DNA of 64,000 bases from Candidatus Villigracilis propinquus. GTDB taxonomy: Bacteria > Chloroflexota > Anaerolineae > Anaerolineales > Villigracilaceae. Below are positions 42,783 to 50,983 of this stretch, piece by piece. The position numbers were made by a program, and so were the translations under genes. The stretch is taken from positions 62,001 through 126,000 of the forward strand of contig JADKDM010000038.1 of the NCBI GenBank assembly GCA_016714565.1. The letters run 5' to 3'. The notes below the pieces were generated by a model. The model did no database searches. It saw only the letters and a list, made by a program, of their open reading frames with translations, and was not told the DNA's origin. Position 1 is the stretch's first letter, and the number at the start of each line of letters is the position of its first letter.

Positions 42783-43781
42783 ATGCCCAACCCCAACATT
42801 CGCCTCTCCCTCCCCTCCAAAGGACGCCTGCAAGATGACTCGATAGAGCTTCTTGCAGAGTGCGGACTTCCCATACAAAAACTCAACCCGCGTCAATATC
42901 AGGCAAAAATGCCAGCCTTACCTGAATTAACTGTTCTCTTCCAACGCCCAAGCGACATTGTCATCAGCGTCCGTCAGGGCAGCGTGGATTTCGGCATCAC
43001 AGGCATTGACGTCCTCGAAGAAAATCGCGGAGAGAATGGCGACATCATTGTCCTGCACGATGCGCTTGGGTTCGGTAGCTGCTCATTGATGCTGGCCGTA
43101 CCTGAATCGTGGAGCGACGTCACAACCGTCGAAACTCTCAAAGCGTACGCGGCGACTCTCGGCAAGCCATTGCGAGTGGCAACAAAATTCCCCGTCCTCA
43201 CAGAACGATTCCTAAACAAGCAGAATATCCGACACACGCTCATCGCCGCTGAAGGGACTCTTGAAACCGCTCCCACCATCGGCTATGCAGACATCATCTC
43301 TGATCTTGTTTCCTCAGGCCAGACACTGCAAGATAACCGTCTGCGCGCATTGCGCGATGGAGTCGTCCAAGCATCACAAGCCGCGCTCATTGCAAACCGC
43401 AAAGCGCTTGAAACAAATCCCAGCGCGCTTGAAACAGCAAGGCGTCTGCTCGAATACATCGAGGCGCATATGCGGGCGAAGGAAAATCTCCTCGTCATTG
43501 CAAACATGCGCGGGGAAAGTCCCGAAGCGATCGCGTCCAAATTATTCAACGAAACATCCGTTGGCGGCTTGCAAGGCCCCACCATCAGCCCCATCGTCAC
43601 CCGCGAATCGAATCAAGGCTGGCACTCCGTCAGCGTGGTCGTGCGCCGCGACAACCTTCCACGCGCCATCGGCGAATTACGAAAAGTCGGCGGCAGCGGC
43701 ATCATCGTCTCACCCGTCACCTATATTTTTGAAGAAGAGCCGCCGCGCTACATAGCCATGCTCGCGGCGCTGAAAGGATAA
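42783..43781 (+). CDS. hisG: ATP phosphoribosyltransferase, long form
   Basis: A 332-residue enzyme for the first, feedback-regulated step of histidine synthesis (ATP plus PRPP). LSLPSKGRLQDDSIELL, SVDFGITGIDVLEE, the PRPP loop E-G-T-L-E-T-A-P-T-I-G-Y-A-D-I and the C-terminal ACT-like domain (residues 235-330, IVTRESNQGWHSVSVVVRRD) show the long hexameric form that is inhibited by histidine and does not need HisZ. First gene after the attenuator; the ATG has AAGGAA upstream. Confidence 0.95.
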   Translation: MPNPNIRLSLPSKGRLQDDSIELLAECGLPIQKLNPRQYQAKMPALPELTVLFQRPSDIVISVRQGSVDFGITGIDVLEENRGENGDIIVLHDALGFGSCSLMLAVPESWSDVTTVETLKAYAATLGKPLRVATKFPVLTERFLNKQNIRHTLIAAEGTLETAPTIGYADIISDLVSSGQTLQDNRLRALRDGVVQASQAALIANRKALETNPSALETARRLLEYIEAHMRAKENLLVIANMRGESPEAIASKLFNETSVGGLQGPTISPIVTRESNQGWHSVSVVVRRDNLPRAIGELRKVGGSGIIVSPVTYIFEEEPPRYIAMLAALKG

Positions 43782-43786
43782 TCATC

Positions 43787-45136
43787 ATGATCAAACAATA
43801 CGATCCACAAACCGCACAACGAACCATTCTCAAGCGCACTCCACCCGATGAATTTCCCATCAGCCAACGCGTGCTGGATGGAATCAAAAATCTCTTCGGA
43901 GAATCTTTGACTGCGGAACAAGCCGTTACAAAAATTTTGAAAGATGTGCGGACTCGCGGCGACGCTGCCCTTCAAGATTGGACAAAGCGCCTCGATTCAA
44001 TCGACCTCAAGCCTGCTCCCGTTTCGAAGGACATGATCCAAGCTGCATTCGATTCGCTGCCGCCCGCACAGCGTGAAGCGCTTGAAAAAGCCGCCGCCCG
44101 TGTCGAAGCCTTTCACCGCAAACAACCGCTGACTTCATGGTTCACAAATGAACTCGGCGGCACGATCGGGCAGATCATCCGTCCCATTCAGCGCGTGGGA
44201 TTGTACGTCCCTGGCGGCACAGCTCCGTTGCCATCCACAGTTTTGATGAGCGCCATTCCTGCAAAAGTGGCGGGGGTAAAAGAGATTGTGGTGGTCACGC
44301 CTCCAAATAAATCATTCGCAAATTCCGAAGCCCCCATTGACCCGATCATCCTCGCCGCCTGCGCCGTTGCTGGCGTGGACGAAATCTATCCGCTCGGCGG
44401 AGCGCAAGCCATTGCCGCACTCGCGTACGGCACTGAAACCGTCCGTCCCGTGGATAAAATTTTTGGGCCAGGAAATTTATTCGTCACATTGGCAAAGCGA
44501 CAAGTTTATGGCGTTGTCGGCATTGACGGATTGGCTGGCCCCACTGAAACCGTAGTCGTTGCCGATGAGTCCGCGAACCCTGCATGGGTCGCCGCAGATT
44601 TGCTTGCTCAAGCCGAACATGACTTTTTAGCGTCCGCTATTTTATTAACTCCCTCGAAATCATTAATTGAAAAAGTACAGATCGAAGTCGGCAAGCAGTT
44701 GGAAGACCGCAGCCGCGCAGAGATCATCACCGCCTCCCTTGAAAATCGCGGCGGCGCAGTATTGACTCGTGACCTCGAAGAAGCCGTTCAATTGGCAAAT
44801 GATTACGCCCCCGAACATCTTGCGCTGTCTGTCAATGAGCCGTGGCACTGGGTGGAAAAAGTGAACAACGCAGGCGGAGTATTCGTCGGTGAACATTCCT
44901 TTGAAGTGCTGGGCGATTATCTCGCTGGCCCAAGCCACGTCATGCCAACGGGCGGCTCTGCAAGGTTTGCGTCCCCGCTCAATGTGTGGGACTTTGTGAA
45001 AATTGTCAGCCTAGTGGCGTTGGATGACAAGACCGCGCAGGCTGTTGGCCCAGTCGCCGCAACTCTCGCCCAAGCAGAAGGGTTGGATGGACATGCGAAT
45101 GCGGCGTTGTTGAGGACCATGGACGACGGACGATAG
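43787..45136 (+). CDS. hisD: Histidinol dehydrogenase
   Basis: A 449-residue zinc enzyme catalysing the last two oxidations, histidinol to histidine with two NAD+. IQRVGLYVPGGTAPLPSTVLM, the signature from DGLAGPTETVVVADESA to LLAQAEHD, and PTGGSARFASPL with the zinc ligands are all present. The last residues (RTMDDGR) are encoded by the GAC heptad repeat that begins before the stop codon, so the C-terminus has been reshaped by the repeat. Five bases follow hisG. Confidence 0.96.
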   Translation: MIKQYDPQTAQRTILKRTPPDEFPISQRVLDGIKNLFGESLTAEQAVTKILKDVRTRGDAALQDWTKRLDSIDLKPAPVSKDMIQAAFDSLPPAQREALEKAAARVEAFHRKQPLTSWFTNELGGTIGQIIRPIQRVGLYVPGGTAPLPSTVLMSAIPAKVAGVKEIVVVTPPNKSFANSEAPIDPIILAACAVAGVDEIYPLGGAQAIAALAYGTETVRPVDKIFGPGNLFVTLAKRQVYGVVGIDGLAGPTETVVVADESANPAWVAADLLAQAEHDFLASAILLTPSKSLIEKVQIEVGKQLEDRSRAEIITASLENRGGAVLTRDLEEAVQLANDYAPEHLALSVNEPWHWVEKVNNAGGVFVGEHSFEVLGDYLAGPSHVMPTGGSARFASPLNVWDFVKIVSLVALDDKTAQAVGPVAATLAQAEGLDGHANAALLRTMDDGR

Positions 45137-45180
45137 ACCATGGATATTCAATCGTCGTCCGTTGTCCATGGTCAATCGTC
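45115..45180. repeat. GAC/GTC heptad repeat at the hisD-hisC junction
   Basis: Units GACCATG, GACGACG, GACGATA, GACCATG, then CGTCGTC, CGTTGTC, CATGGTC, AATCGTC. The left half lies in the end of hisD and the right half reaches the hisC ribosome site. It can form a long hairpin. Confidence 0.75.
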
Positions 45181-45192
45181 AAAGGAAAACCT

Positions 45193-46443
45193 ATGAAAAT
45201 CCGCACTCACCTAGAATCCCTTCCACCCTACGCCCCCATCGAACCGTTTGAGGTTTTATCGGCCCGCCTCGGACGAACCCCAGATCAGATCGTCAAATTG
45301 GATGCGAATGAAAATCCATATGGCCCGCTGAAAGTTGTCCGCGAAGCGTTGGCAAATATGGAATTCCCGCACATTTATCCCGACCCTGAAAGCCGCGCTT
45401 TGCGAAAGTCACTCGCGGAATTCACTGGCGTCCCTGCCGAATATCTCATGGCTGGCGCAGGTGCAGACGAATTGCTCGACTTGCTCATGCGCGTTTTTCT
45501 TGAGCCAAACGATTGCATTCTCTCCTGTCCGCCCACCTTTGGCATGTACTCCTTTGATGCGGAGCTCAATGCCGCCCGCTGTGTCGAAGTCCCACGCCGC
45601 GCGGATTTCTCACTGGACATGGATGCCATTCGTGAAGCAGTTGAAACTCACAAGCCAAAACTATTCTTTATCACGTCACCCAACAATCCAGATGGTTCTG
45701 TCCTTGATTCAAAGACAATTGACGAATTACTCGAATTGCCGACTTTGATCGTTCTGGATGAAGCCTATATTGAATTTGCAGGTGAAAATCTTGGAGCAAG
45801 TTTGAGCCGCATTCGTGAAGTCCCATCACGGGAGAATCTGGTTGTTCTGCGAACATTCAGCAAATGGGCAGGGTTGGCAGGTCTGCGCGTTGGCTACGGC
45901 GCATTTCCGCTCTGGCTGATGCCCACCTTGTGGAAATCCAAACAGCCATACAATATCAACGTGGCAGCAAGTGTTGCGGCACAAGTTTCACTTGAACATA
46001 CCGATGAGTTGGCAAAGACGGTTGAACTTCTAAAAGACGAACGAACCCGCCTGATGGCAGGATTACAGAAAATTCCATATTTGAAACCGTATCCCACGCA
46101 ATCGAATTTCATCCTCTGCCAAGTAGATGGACGTAATGCAGCAGAACTCAAAGCAAGGCTGGCACAGGAATTCGGAGTCTTTATCCGCTATTTCAACAAG
46201 CCTGGGCTGAGAGACAATATCCGCATTAGCGTGGGCAGGCCGCAGGATACGGATGTGTTGTTTAGTGCGCTTGCGAAAGTTGTAGTATTGAGAGTCAAAA
46301 GTCGAAGGTCGAAAGTCGGTAGACCTTTGACTTTTGACCTTCGACCAAAAAAGGAGAAACATGCGAACCGCAGAAATATCACGACAGACAAACGAAACAC
46401 AAATTACCATCAAACTGGATCTGGACGGCACAGGCAAACATGA
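45193..46443 (+). CDS. hisC: Histidinol-phosphate aminotransferase
   Basis: A 416-residue fold-type I PLP enzyme that transaminates imidazole acetol phosphate with glutamate. LDANENPYGP near the N-terminus, ITSPNNPDGS, VLDEAYIEF, and the PLP lysine in TFSKWAGLAGLRVGYG are visible; RISVGRPQD is near the usual C-terminus. The normal end should be near residue 360; a heptad repeat there has removed the stop, and the frame runs on in a basic, non-conserved tail that overlaps hisB by 83 bases in another frame. Confidence 0.93.
   Translation: MKIRTHLESLPPYAPIEPFEVLSARLGRTPDQIVKLDANENPYGPLKVVREALANMEFPHIYPDPESRALRKSLAEFTGVPAEYLMAGAGADELLDLLMRVFLEPNDCILSCPPTFGMYSFDAELNAARCVEVPRRADFSLDMDAIREAVETHKPKLFFITSPNNPDGSVLDSKTIDELLELPTLIVLDEAYIEFAGENLGASLSRIREVPSRENLVVLRTFSKWAGLAGLRVGYGAFPLWLMPTLWKSKQPYNINVAASVAAQVSLEHTDELAKTVELLKDERTRLMAGLQKIPYLKPYPTQSNFILCQVDGRNAAELKARLAQEFGVFIRYFNKPGLRDNIRISVGRPQDTDVLFSALAKVVVLRVKSRRSKVGRPLTFDLRPKKEKHANRRNITTDKRNTNYHQTGSGRHRQT
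46294..46346. repeat. GTC/GAC heptad repeat at the hisC-hisB junction
   Basis: Units GTCAAAA, GTCGAAG, GTCGAAA, GTCGGTA, then GACCTTT, GACTTTT, GACCTTC, GACC; here the GTC half comes first. The halves are complementary. It encodes the tail of HisC and ends next to the hisB ribosome site. Confidence 0.75.
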
Positions 46444-46948
46444 GATTTCCACAGGAGTTGGGTTTCTCGACCACATGTTGACCCACCTTGCTGTGCATGG
46501 ATTGTTCGATCTCAATATTCAAGCAAAAGGTGATCTGCACATTGATGTCCATCACACGGTGGAAGATGTGGCGTTGGCGTTGGGACAAGCCTTTGATAAG
46601 GCGCTCGGCGACCGCAAGGGAATTGTCCGCATGGGAGATAGTTTTGCGCCAATGGATGAGACTTTGGCGCATGTCGCCATTGATCTGTCTGGGCGTCCGT
46701 ATGCAGTCATTCAAGCGGATTGGCACTCGCCTTATGTTGGCAATATCCCGACCACATTGTTCCCGCATTTCTTTGAGTCGTTCGCTGTCACAGCGCGCTG
46801 CAATCTCCATGCGCGGGTTTTATACGGACGCGACGATCATCATCAGGCTGAGGCATTGTTCAAGGCATGGGCGCGCGCGCTGGATATGGCAACTCAGTTC
46901 GACCCAAGACGCGGCGGGACAATCCCATCTACAAAGGGAACGCTCTGA
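46361..46948 (+). CDS. hisB: Imidazoleglycerol-phosphate dehydratase
   Basis: A 195-residue monofunctional enzyme. GVGFLDHMLTHLAVHG, HHTVEDVALALGQAFDKALG and FFESFAVTARCNLHARVLYG with RDDHHQAEALFKA supply the histidines and glutamates of the two manganese sites. The start at 46361 has AAGGAG upstream; an in-frame ATG at 46334 lies in the repeat. No HAD phosphatase domain is fused, unlike in enterobacteria, so histidinol phosphate phosphatase must come from another gene. Confidence 0.95.
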   Translation: MRTAEISRQTNETQITIKLDLDGTGKHEISTGVGFLDHMLTHLAVHGLFDLNIQAKGDLHIDVHHTVEDVALALGQAFDKALGDRKGIVRMGDSFAPMDETLAHVAIDLSGRPYAVIQADWHSPYVGNIPTTLFPHFFESFAVTARCNLHARVLYGRDDHHQAEALFKAWARALDMATQFDPRRGGTIPSTKGTL

Positions 46949-46980
46949 AATGATGAATGCAAAAGGATGAATGATGAATA
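46947..46980. repeat. GATGAAT heptad repeat between hisB and hisH
   Basis: Units ATGAAAT, GATGAAT, GCAAAAG, GATGAAT, GATGAAT run from the hisB stop through the start of hisH. Related to 29961-29997. The hisH start codon and the AAAGGA ribosome site are made of repeat sequence. Confidence 0.6.
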
Positions 46981-47609
46981 AAGAAATCATATTGATTGAC
47001 GCAGGCACGGGGAACCTCCGCTCGGTGCAGAAGGCGTTGGAAAATATTGGGGCGAATGTCACGCGCACGGATGACCCTCAAAAAGTTTTATCTGGCGGGA
47101 GGATCGTTTTGCCTGGCGTGGGTGCGTTCGGCGATTTTATGTCTGGGCTGCGGGCGCGGGGATTGGATAATGCGGTGAAGGAAGTTGTCTCGCGTGGCGT
47201 GCCAATGCTTGGGATTTGCGTCGGGATGCAAGCCTTGTTCGAGATCGGCGAAGAGATGGGCGATCACGAAGGCTTGGGGTTGCTCAAGGGCACGGTGGTG
47301 AAGTTTGCTGATTCACTGTCAGTGAAGATTCCGCATACGGGGTGGAATCAACTCACAGTTACCCGCAGGGGGCTGCGCCAGAAAGAGGCGTCGCTCTTTG
47401 ATCAGGTAAAAGATGGAGCGTATGTTTATTTCAATCACTCGTATTATTGTCAGGCGGGAGATTCATCCGATGTAATTGCAACAACCGATTACGGGATCAA
47501 TTACGCGTGCGCGGTGCGGCGTGAAAATATTTTCGGCGTGCAGTTCCACCCTGAAAAGAGTCAGGCGGTGGGGCTGCAAATTTTGAAAAACTTTGTGGAG
47601 GCGTCATGA
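46971..47609 (+). CDS. hisH: Imidazole glycerol phosphate synthase, glutamine amidotransferase subunit
   Basis: A 212-residue class I amidotransferase. IDAGTGNLRSVQKAL at the N-terminus, nucleophile Cys in LGICVGMQALFE, and the His-Glu pair in VQFHPEKSQ. It releases ammonia from glutamine and passes it to HisF. Two successive ATG codons (46971, 46974) are possible starts. It overlaps hisA by four bases. Confidence 0.95.
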   Translation: MMNKEIILIDAGTGNLRSVQKALENIGANVTRTDDPQKVLSGGRIVLPGVGAFGDFMSGLRARGLDNAVKEVVSRGVPMLGICVGMQALFEIGEEMGDHEGLGLLKGTVVKFADSLSVKIPHTGWNQLTVTRRGLRQKEASLFDQVKDGAYVYFNHSYYCQAGDSSDVIATTDYGINYACAVRRENIFGVQFHPEKSQAVGLQILKNFVEAS

Positions 47610-48328
47610 GCTTTACGATCTATCCTGCAATTGATCTGCGCGGCGGAAAAGTTGTGCGCTTGAAAGAAGGCGACCCCGCGCGGATGACATCGTACAGCGA
47701 TGACCCCGCGGTGACGGCGCGAAAGTGGCTGGGGATGGGCGCGCAATGGCTGCATGTTGTAAATCTCGATGGCGCGTTTGGCGAAGGCGATAATGCAAAT
47801 CTTGCTGCGCTTGAGTCGATTTTGAAACTTGGCGCGCGCGTGCAATTTGGCGGCGGCATTCGTTCGATTGAGGCAATTGCAGATGTTTTGAAATTGGGTG
47901 TGAGCCGCGCCATTTTGGGAACGATCGCAATTGAGCAACCCGCGATAGTGGCAGATGCGTTGACTCGTTTTGGCGCTGAACAAATTGCTGTTGGAATTGA
48001 CGCACGCGATGGACTCGTCCGCACGCGCGGATGGAAGGATAACAGCGGAGTCTCGGCAATTGACCTCGCGCTTCAAATGCAGACCGTTGGGCTGGGCACT
48101 GTTATCTTTACAGATGTCAGCCGGGACGGTTTGGGCAGCGGACTAAACATCCCATCCACCCGCGAGTTGGCCGAACGCAGCGGACTTGATGTGATCGCTT
48201 CTGGCGGCGTGCATACGATCGATGATGTGAGGGCCGCGAAAGATGCAGGGCTGGCAGGGTGTATTATCGGGCGTGCGCTGTATGATGGGACGGTTGAGTT
48301 AGCGGATTGCCTTCGGCAAAGCGAATAA
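47606..48328 (+). CDS. hisA: ProFAR isomerase
   Basis: A 240-residue beta/alpha barrel that opens the ribose ring of ProFAR. Catalytic Asp in AIDLRGGKVVRLKEGD, the second Asp in DVSRDGLGSG, and phosphate loops GGGIRS and ASGGVHTIDD. It is coupled to hisH by ATGA overlap. Specificity for HisA rather than PriA is inferred from the complete context. Confidence 0.95.
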   Translation: MSFTIYPAIDLRGGKVVRLKEGDPARMTSYSDDPAVTARKWLGMGAQWLHVVNLDGAFGEGDNANLAALESILKLGARVQFGGGIRSIEAIADVLKLGVSRAILGTIAIEQPAIVADALTRFGAEQIAVGIDARDGLVRTRGWKDNSGVSAIDLALQMQTVGLGTVIFTDVSRDGLGSGLNIPSTRELAERSGLDVIASGGVHTIDDVRAAKDAGLAGCIIGRALYDGTVELADCLRQSE

Positions 48329-48354
48329 ACGGATAATGCAATGAGAGAGGCTTT

Positions 48355-49110
48355 ATGTTAGCAAAACGAATTATTCCCTGCCTTGATATTAAAGACGGGC
48401 GAGTGGTGAAGGGTGTGAATTTTGTAAATCTGCGTGATGCAGGCGACCCTGTGGAACAGGCGCGGCTTTACGATGAACAGGGCGCGGATGAGTTGGTATT
48501 CCTTGATATCTCCGCAACGCACGAAGGGCGTAAGACCACGCTTGAGTTGGTCAGCCGCGTGGCGGAGACAGTGTTCATGCCGTTGACCGTGGGCGGTGGA
48601 ATCCGCGAGGTGGACGATATGCGGAATTTACTTCTGGCTGGCGCGGACAAAGTCAGTGTCAACTCGGCGGCGGTGAAACGACCTGAGTTGCTTTCTGAAG
48701 GCGCGGCGCGATTCGGAGCGCAGTGCATTGTGCTGGCGATTGACACACGCAGAAATGGCTCAAGCTGGGAAGTGTATGTGGCGGGCGGGCGCACACCCAC
48801 TGGCATTGATGCCGTTGAGTGGGCAATGCACGGCGTGGAATTAGGCGCGGGCGAAATCCTGCTCACCAGCATGGATGCGGACGGCACACTTGCAGGCTAT
48901 GACATCGAATTGACGAGTATTATCTCAAACATGGTTTCCGTTCCTGTCATTGCTTCTGGCGGCGCTGGGACTCCGTTCCACTTTGCGGAGGTGCTCACCA
49001 AAGGCAATGCGGATGCGGCGCTGGCGGCTTCGTTGTTCCATGATGGGAAGTTGAGGATACCTGAGTTGAAGAAAGATTTGCAAGGCTGGGGTGTGCCTGT
49101 AAGGGTGTGA
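48355..49110 (+). CDS. hisF: Imidazole glycerol phosphate synthase, cyclase subunit
   Basis: A 251-residue beta/alpha barrel. RIIPCLDIKDGRVVKGVNF holds the first catalytic Asp; SMDADGTLAGYD the second; GGGIREVDD and ASGGAGTP bind phosphates. Together with HisH it makes imidazole glycerol phosphate and AICAR. An AGAGAGG site precedes the ATG. Confidence 0.96.
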   Translation: MLAKRIIPCLDIKDGRVVKGVNFVNLRDAGDPVEQARLYDEQGADELVFLDISATHEGRKTTLELVSRVAETVFMPLTVGGGIREVDDMRNLLLAGADKVSVNSAAVKRPELLSEGAARFGAQCIVLAIDTRRNGSSWEVYVAGGRTPTGIDAVEWAMHGVELGAGEILLTSMDADGTLAGYDIELTSIISNMVSVPVIASGGAGTPFHFAEVLTKGNADAALAASLFHDGKLRIPELKKDLQGWGVPVRV

Positions 49111-49165
49111 GTGGAAAGTAGAAAGTGGTCAGTGGTCTATCGTCTATGGTTTACGTGGAAAGAGG
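49111..49165. repeat. Heptad repeat between hisF and hisI
   Basis: Units GTGGAAA, GTAGAAA, GTGGTCA, GTGGTCT, ATCGTCT, ATGGTTT with a seven-base period directly after the hisF stop. It covers the upstream false start of the hisI frame. Confidence 0.6.
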
Positions 49166-49169
49166 AAAG

Positions 49170-49499
49170 ATGAAAGAAGAGTTATTGAGCCAGATAAAAT
49201 ATGATGGCAATGGACTTGTCCCTGCGATTGTGCAGAATGCAAATACAAACGAAGTATTGATGATGGCGTGGATGAATGCCGAGTCTTTGCGCTTGACGAT
49301 TGAATCTGGCGAAACATGGTTTTGGTCACGCAGTCGTAGTGAGTTGTGGCACAAAGGCGCGACTTCGGGGAATATCCAAACCGTGGTTGAAATCCGCGTG
49401 GATTGTGATGAAGACACGCTGCTCGTTTTGGTTAATCCAGCGGGGGCGGCGTGCCATACTGGCGAGCGAAGTTGTTTTTATAGAAATATGGCGCATTAA
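49170..49499 (+). CDS. hisI: Phosphoribosyl-AMP cyclohydrolase
   Basis: A 109-residue metal-dependent hydrolase. MLMAWMNAESLRLT, SRSELWHKGATSGN, the Asp-rich DCDEDTLLVLV and AACHTGERSCFY are the family's conserved blocks, with the zinc-binding cysteines. The start at 49170 has GAGGAAAG upstream; the frame is open from 49125 but that part is repeat DNA. HisI is not fused to HisE here. Confidence 0.95.
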   Translation: MKEELLSQIKYDGNGLVPAIVQNANTNEVLMMAWMNAESLRLTIESGETWFWSRSRSELWHKGATSGNIQTVVEIRVDCDEDTLLVLVNPAGAACHTGERSCFYRNMAH

Positions 49500-49578
49500 G
49501 GAGCCTTACAGGTTGACAAGCTGCAAGTAAAGACTTGAACTGGGCTGTCGTCCTCGCAATGAAACTGGAGAATAAAAA

Positions 49579-49854
49579 ATGAGCATTCAATGGTTGTTTG
49601 ATGTAATTCAAGAACGCAAAAATAATCCAAGCGAGAAATCCTACACAACAAGTCTTTTCAACGAAGGCTTGCCGAAGATCGCGCAAAAAGTTGGTGAAGA
49701 AGGGACGGAGGTTGTTGTGGCAGCGCTGGCACAGGAAGATCAACGTCTCATTGAAGAAGTGGCGGATTTGACCTATCACACGCTTGTCTTGTTGGCTGCA
49801 CGTGGATTGACTCCCGCCCACATTGTTACGGAGTTGGAGAAACGGCATAAATGA
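49579..49854 (+). CDS. hisE: Phosphoribosyl-ATP pyrophosphatase
   Basis: A 91-residue all-alpha MazG-like enzyme for the second pathway step. EEGTEVVVAALAQ and EEVADLTYHTLVLLAARG carry the metal-binding Glu and Asp residues. It is separated from hisI by about 80 bases that show no clear signal, and overlaps the following HAD gene by four bases. Confidence 0.94.
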   Translation: MSIQWLFDVIQERKNNPSEKSYTTSLFNEGLPKIAQKVGEEGTEVVVAALAQEDQRLIEEVADLTYHTLVLLAARGLTPAHIVTELEKRHK

Positions 49855-50981
49855 AAAAGGTGATCCTACTTGATATTGACGGCGTGCTTGTCCATCACGG
49901 TGGATATCGTGCCGCGTTACATGCCACCCTAAATCACTTTGCCAGCCTGATGGGATTATCACATTTTGATTTTCCAGAGGAAAAACTGGCAGAGTTGGAG
50001 AAGCGTGGGATTTTCAGCGAGTGGGACATGGTTCCGCTGTTGCTGGCTACCTTGTGGAACGACATCCTCGAACATCGCCCAGGCTTGAAACTACCTGCGG
50101 ATCTATTTTCTGCTGCTGTCATCATTGGGCACAACATGAACGGGTTCAAGCCGCAGGAACTGGTCATCCCTGAATTTGAATTTATCCCTGGTCAATATCC
50201 CGCCGAAGCCGCAATGCAACACGGATGCTTCCCTTTCATCCCAATGGACTTGCGGCTAAACATTTTGAGCCAGTCGCGGAATGTGAATTTCTCGCAGACG
50301 ATGCGACTGTTTCAGCATTATTCGTTGGGAAGTGCAGTATTCAGCAAAACATACAACCTGCCTACTGAAGTTGAAACAGAGTCGCTTTTGCACACGCATG
50401 ACCGTTCCAATATCAATGATGCCATCCTCGCAAAACTTCGTCAGCCGAATATTCATCTGGCGGGGCTGACGGCACGCCCATCCGCGCCGCCGCGTGAAGT
50501 GGATGATTCTCATTTTGGATATGCACCCGAAGCGGAAATCGCATTGGATTTGGTCGGGCTCGCAGATATTCCATTTATTGCGTTCGGGAAACTGGAATAC
50601 CTCGCCGCCAAACGCGGACTTGACGCGAGCGCTTTGATCAAACCCTCACCCGTCCATGCGCTGGCGGCGACTGCGGCAGCGTTGACTGGAGATGAATGGG
50701 CAGGATTACAGTCCGCTGGGGATTGGCACCAAACAGGCAAACTCAATGGTGTTTTTGCCAGCCTGCCGCGTGAATTTGAATTATTCGTTGTGGAAGATAC
50801 GATGGGCGGAATCCGCTCCACGCAAGCGGCGGGAGAAATTCTTCGCCAGAACGGATTCAATGTCCCCACTCAAACTATCGGTTTAACATCTGGCAGCGCT
50901 TCAAAGATCGAAGCGTTCACTCAGGCAGGCATCCCGCACTTTGAAAATTGGGAATCGTTGATCAAAGGAATTGGCTTGTAA
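49851..50981 (+). CDS. HAD-superfamily hydrolase, candidate histidinol-phosphate phosphatase
   Basis: A 376-residue HAD-fold protein. Motif I is LLDIDGVLV (residues 5-13, nucleophile Asp 8), motif II probably GLTARPS (near 204), motif III LIKPSP (near 263) and motif IV VVEDTMGGIRS (near 305). A large insert (residues 30-195) is of unknown fold and makes the protein longer than common HAD phosphatases. It is coupled to hisE by ATGA overlap and is the last gene of a his operon that otherwise lacks any histidinol phosphatase. The assignment rests on this context. Confidence 0.7.
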   Translation: MKKVILLDIDGVLVHHGGYRAALHATLNHFASLMGLSHFDFPEEKLAELEKRGIFSEWDMVPLLLATLWNDILEHRPGLKLPADLFSAAVIIGHNMNGFKPQELVIPEFEFIPGQYPAEAAMQHGCFPFIPMDLRLNILSQSRNVNFSQTMRLFQHYSLGSAVFSKTYNLPTEVETESLLHTHDRSNINDAILAKLRQPNIHLAGLTARPSAPPREVDDSHFGYAPEAEIALDLVGLADIPFIAFGKLEYLAAKRGLDASALIKPSPVHALAATAAALTGDEWAGLQSAGDWHQTGKLNGVFASLPREFELFVVEDTMGGIRSTQAAGEILRQNGFNVPTQTIGLTSGSASKIEAFTQAGIPHFENWESLIKGIGL

Positions 50982-50983
50982 TC

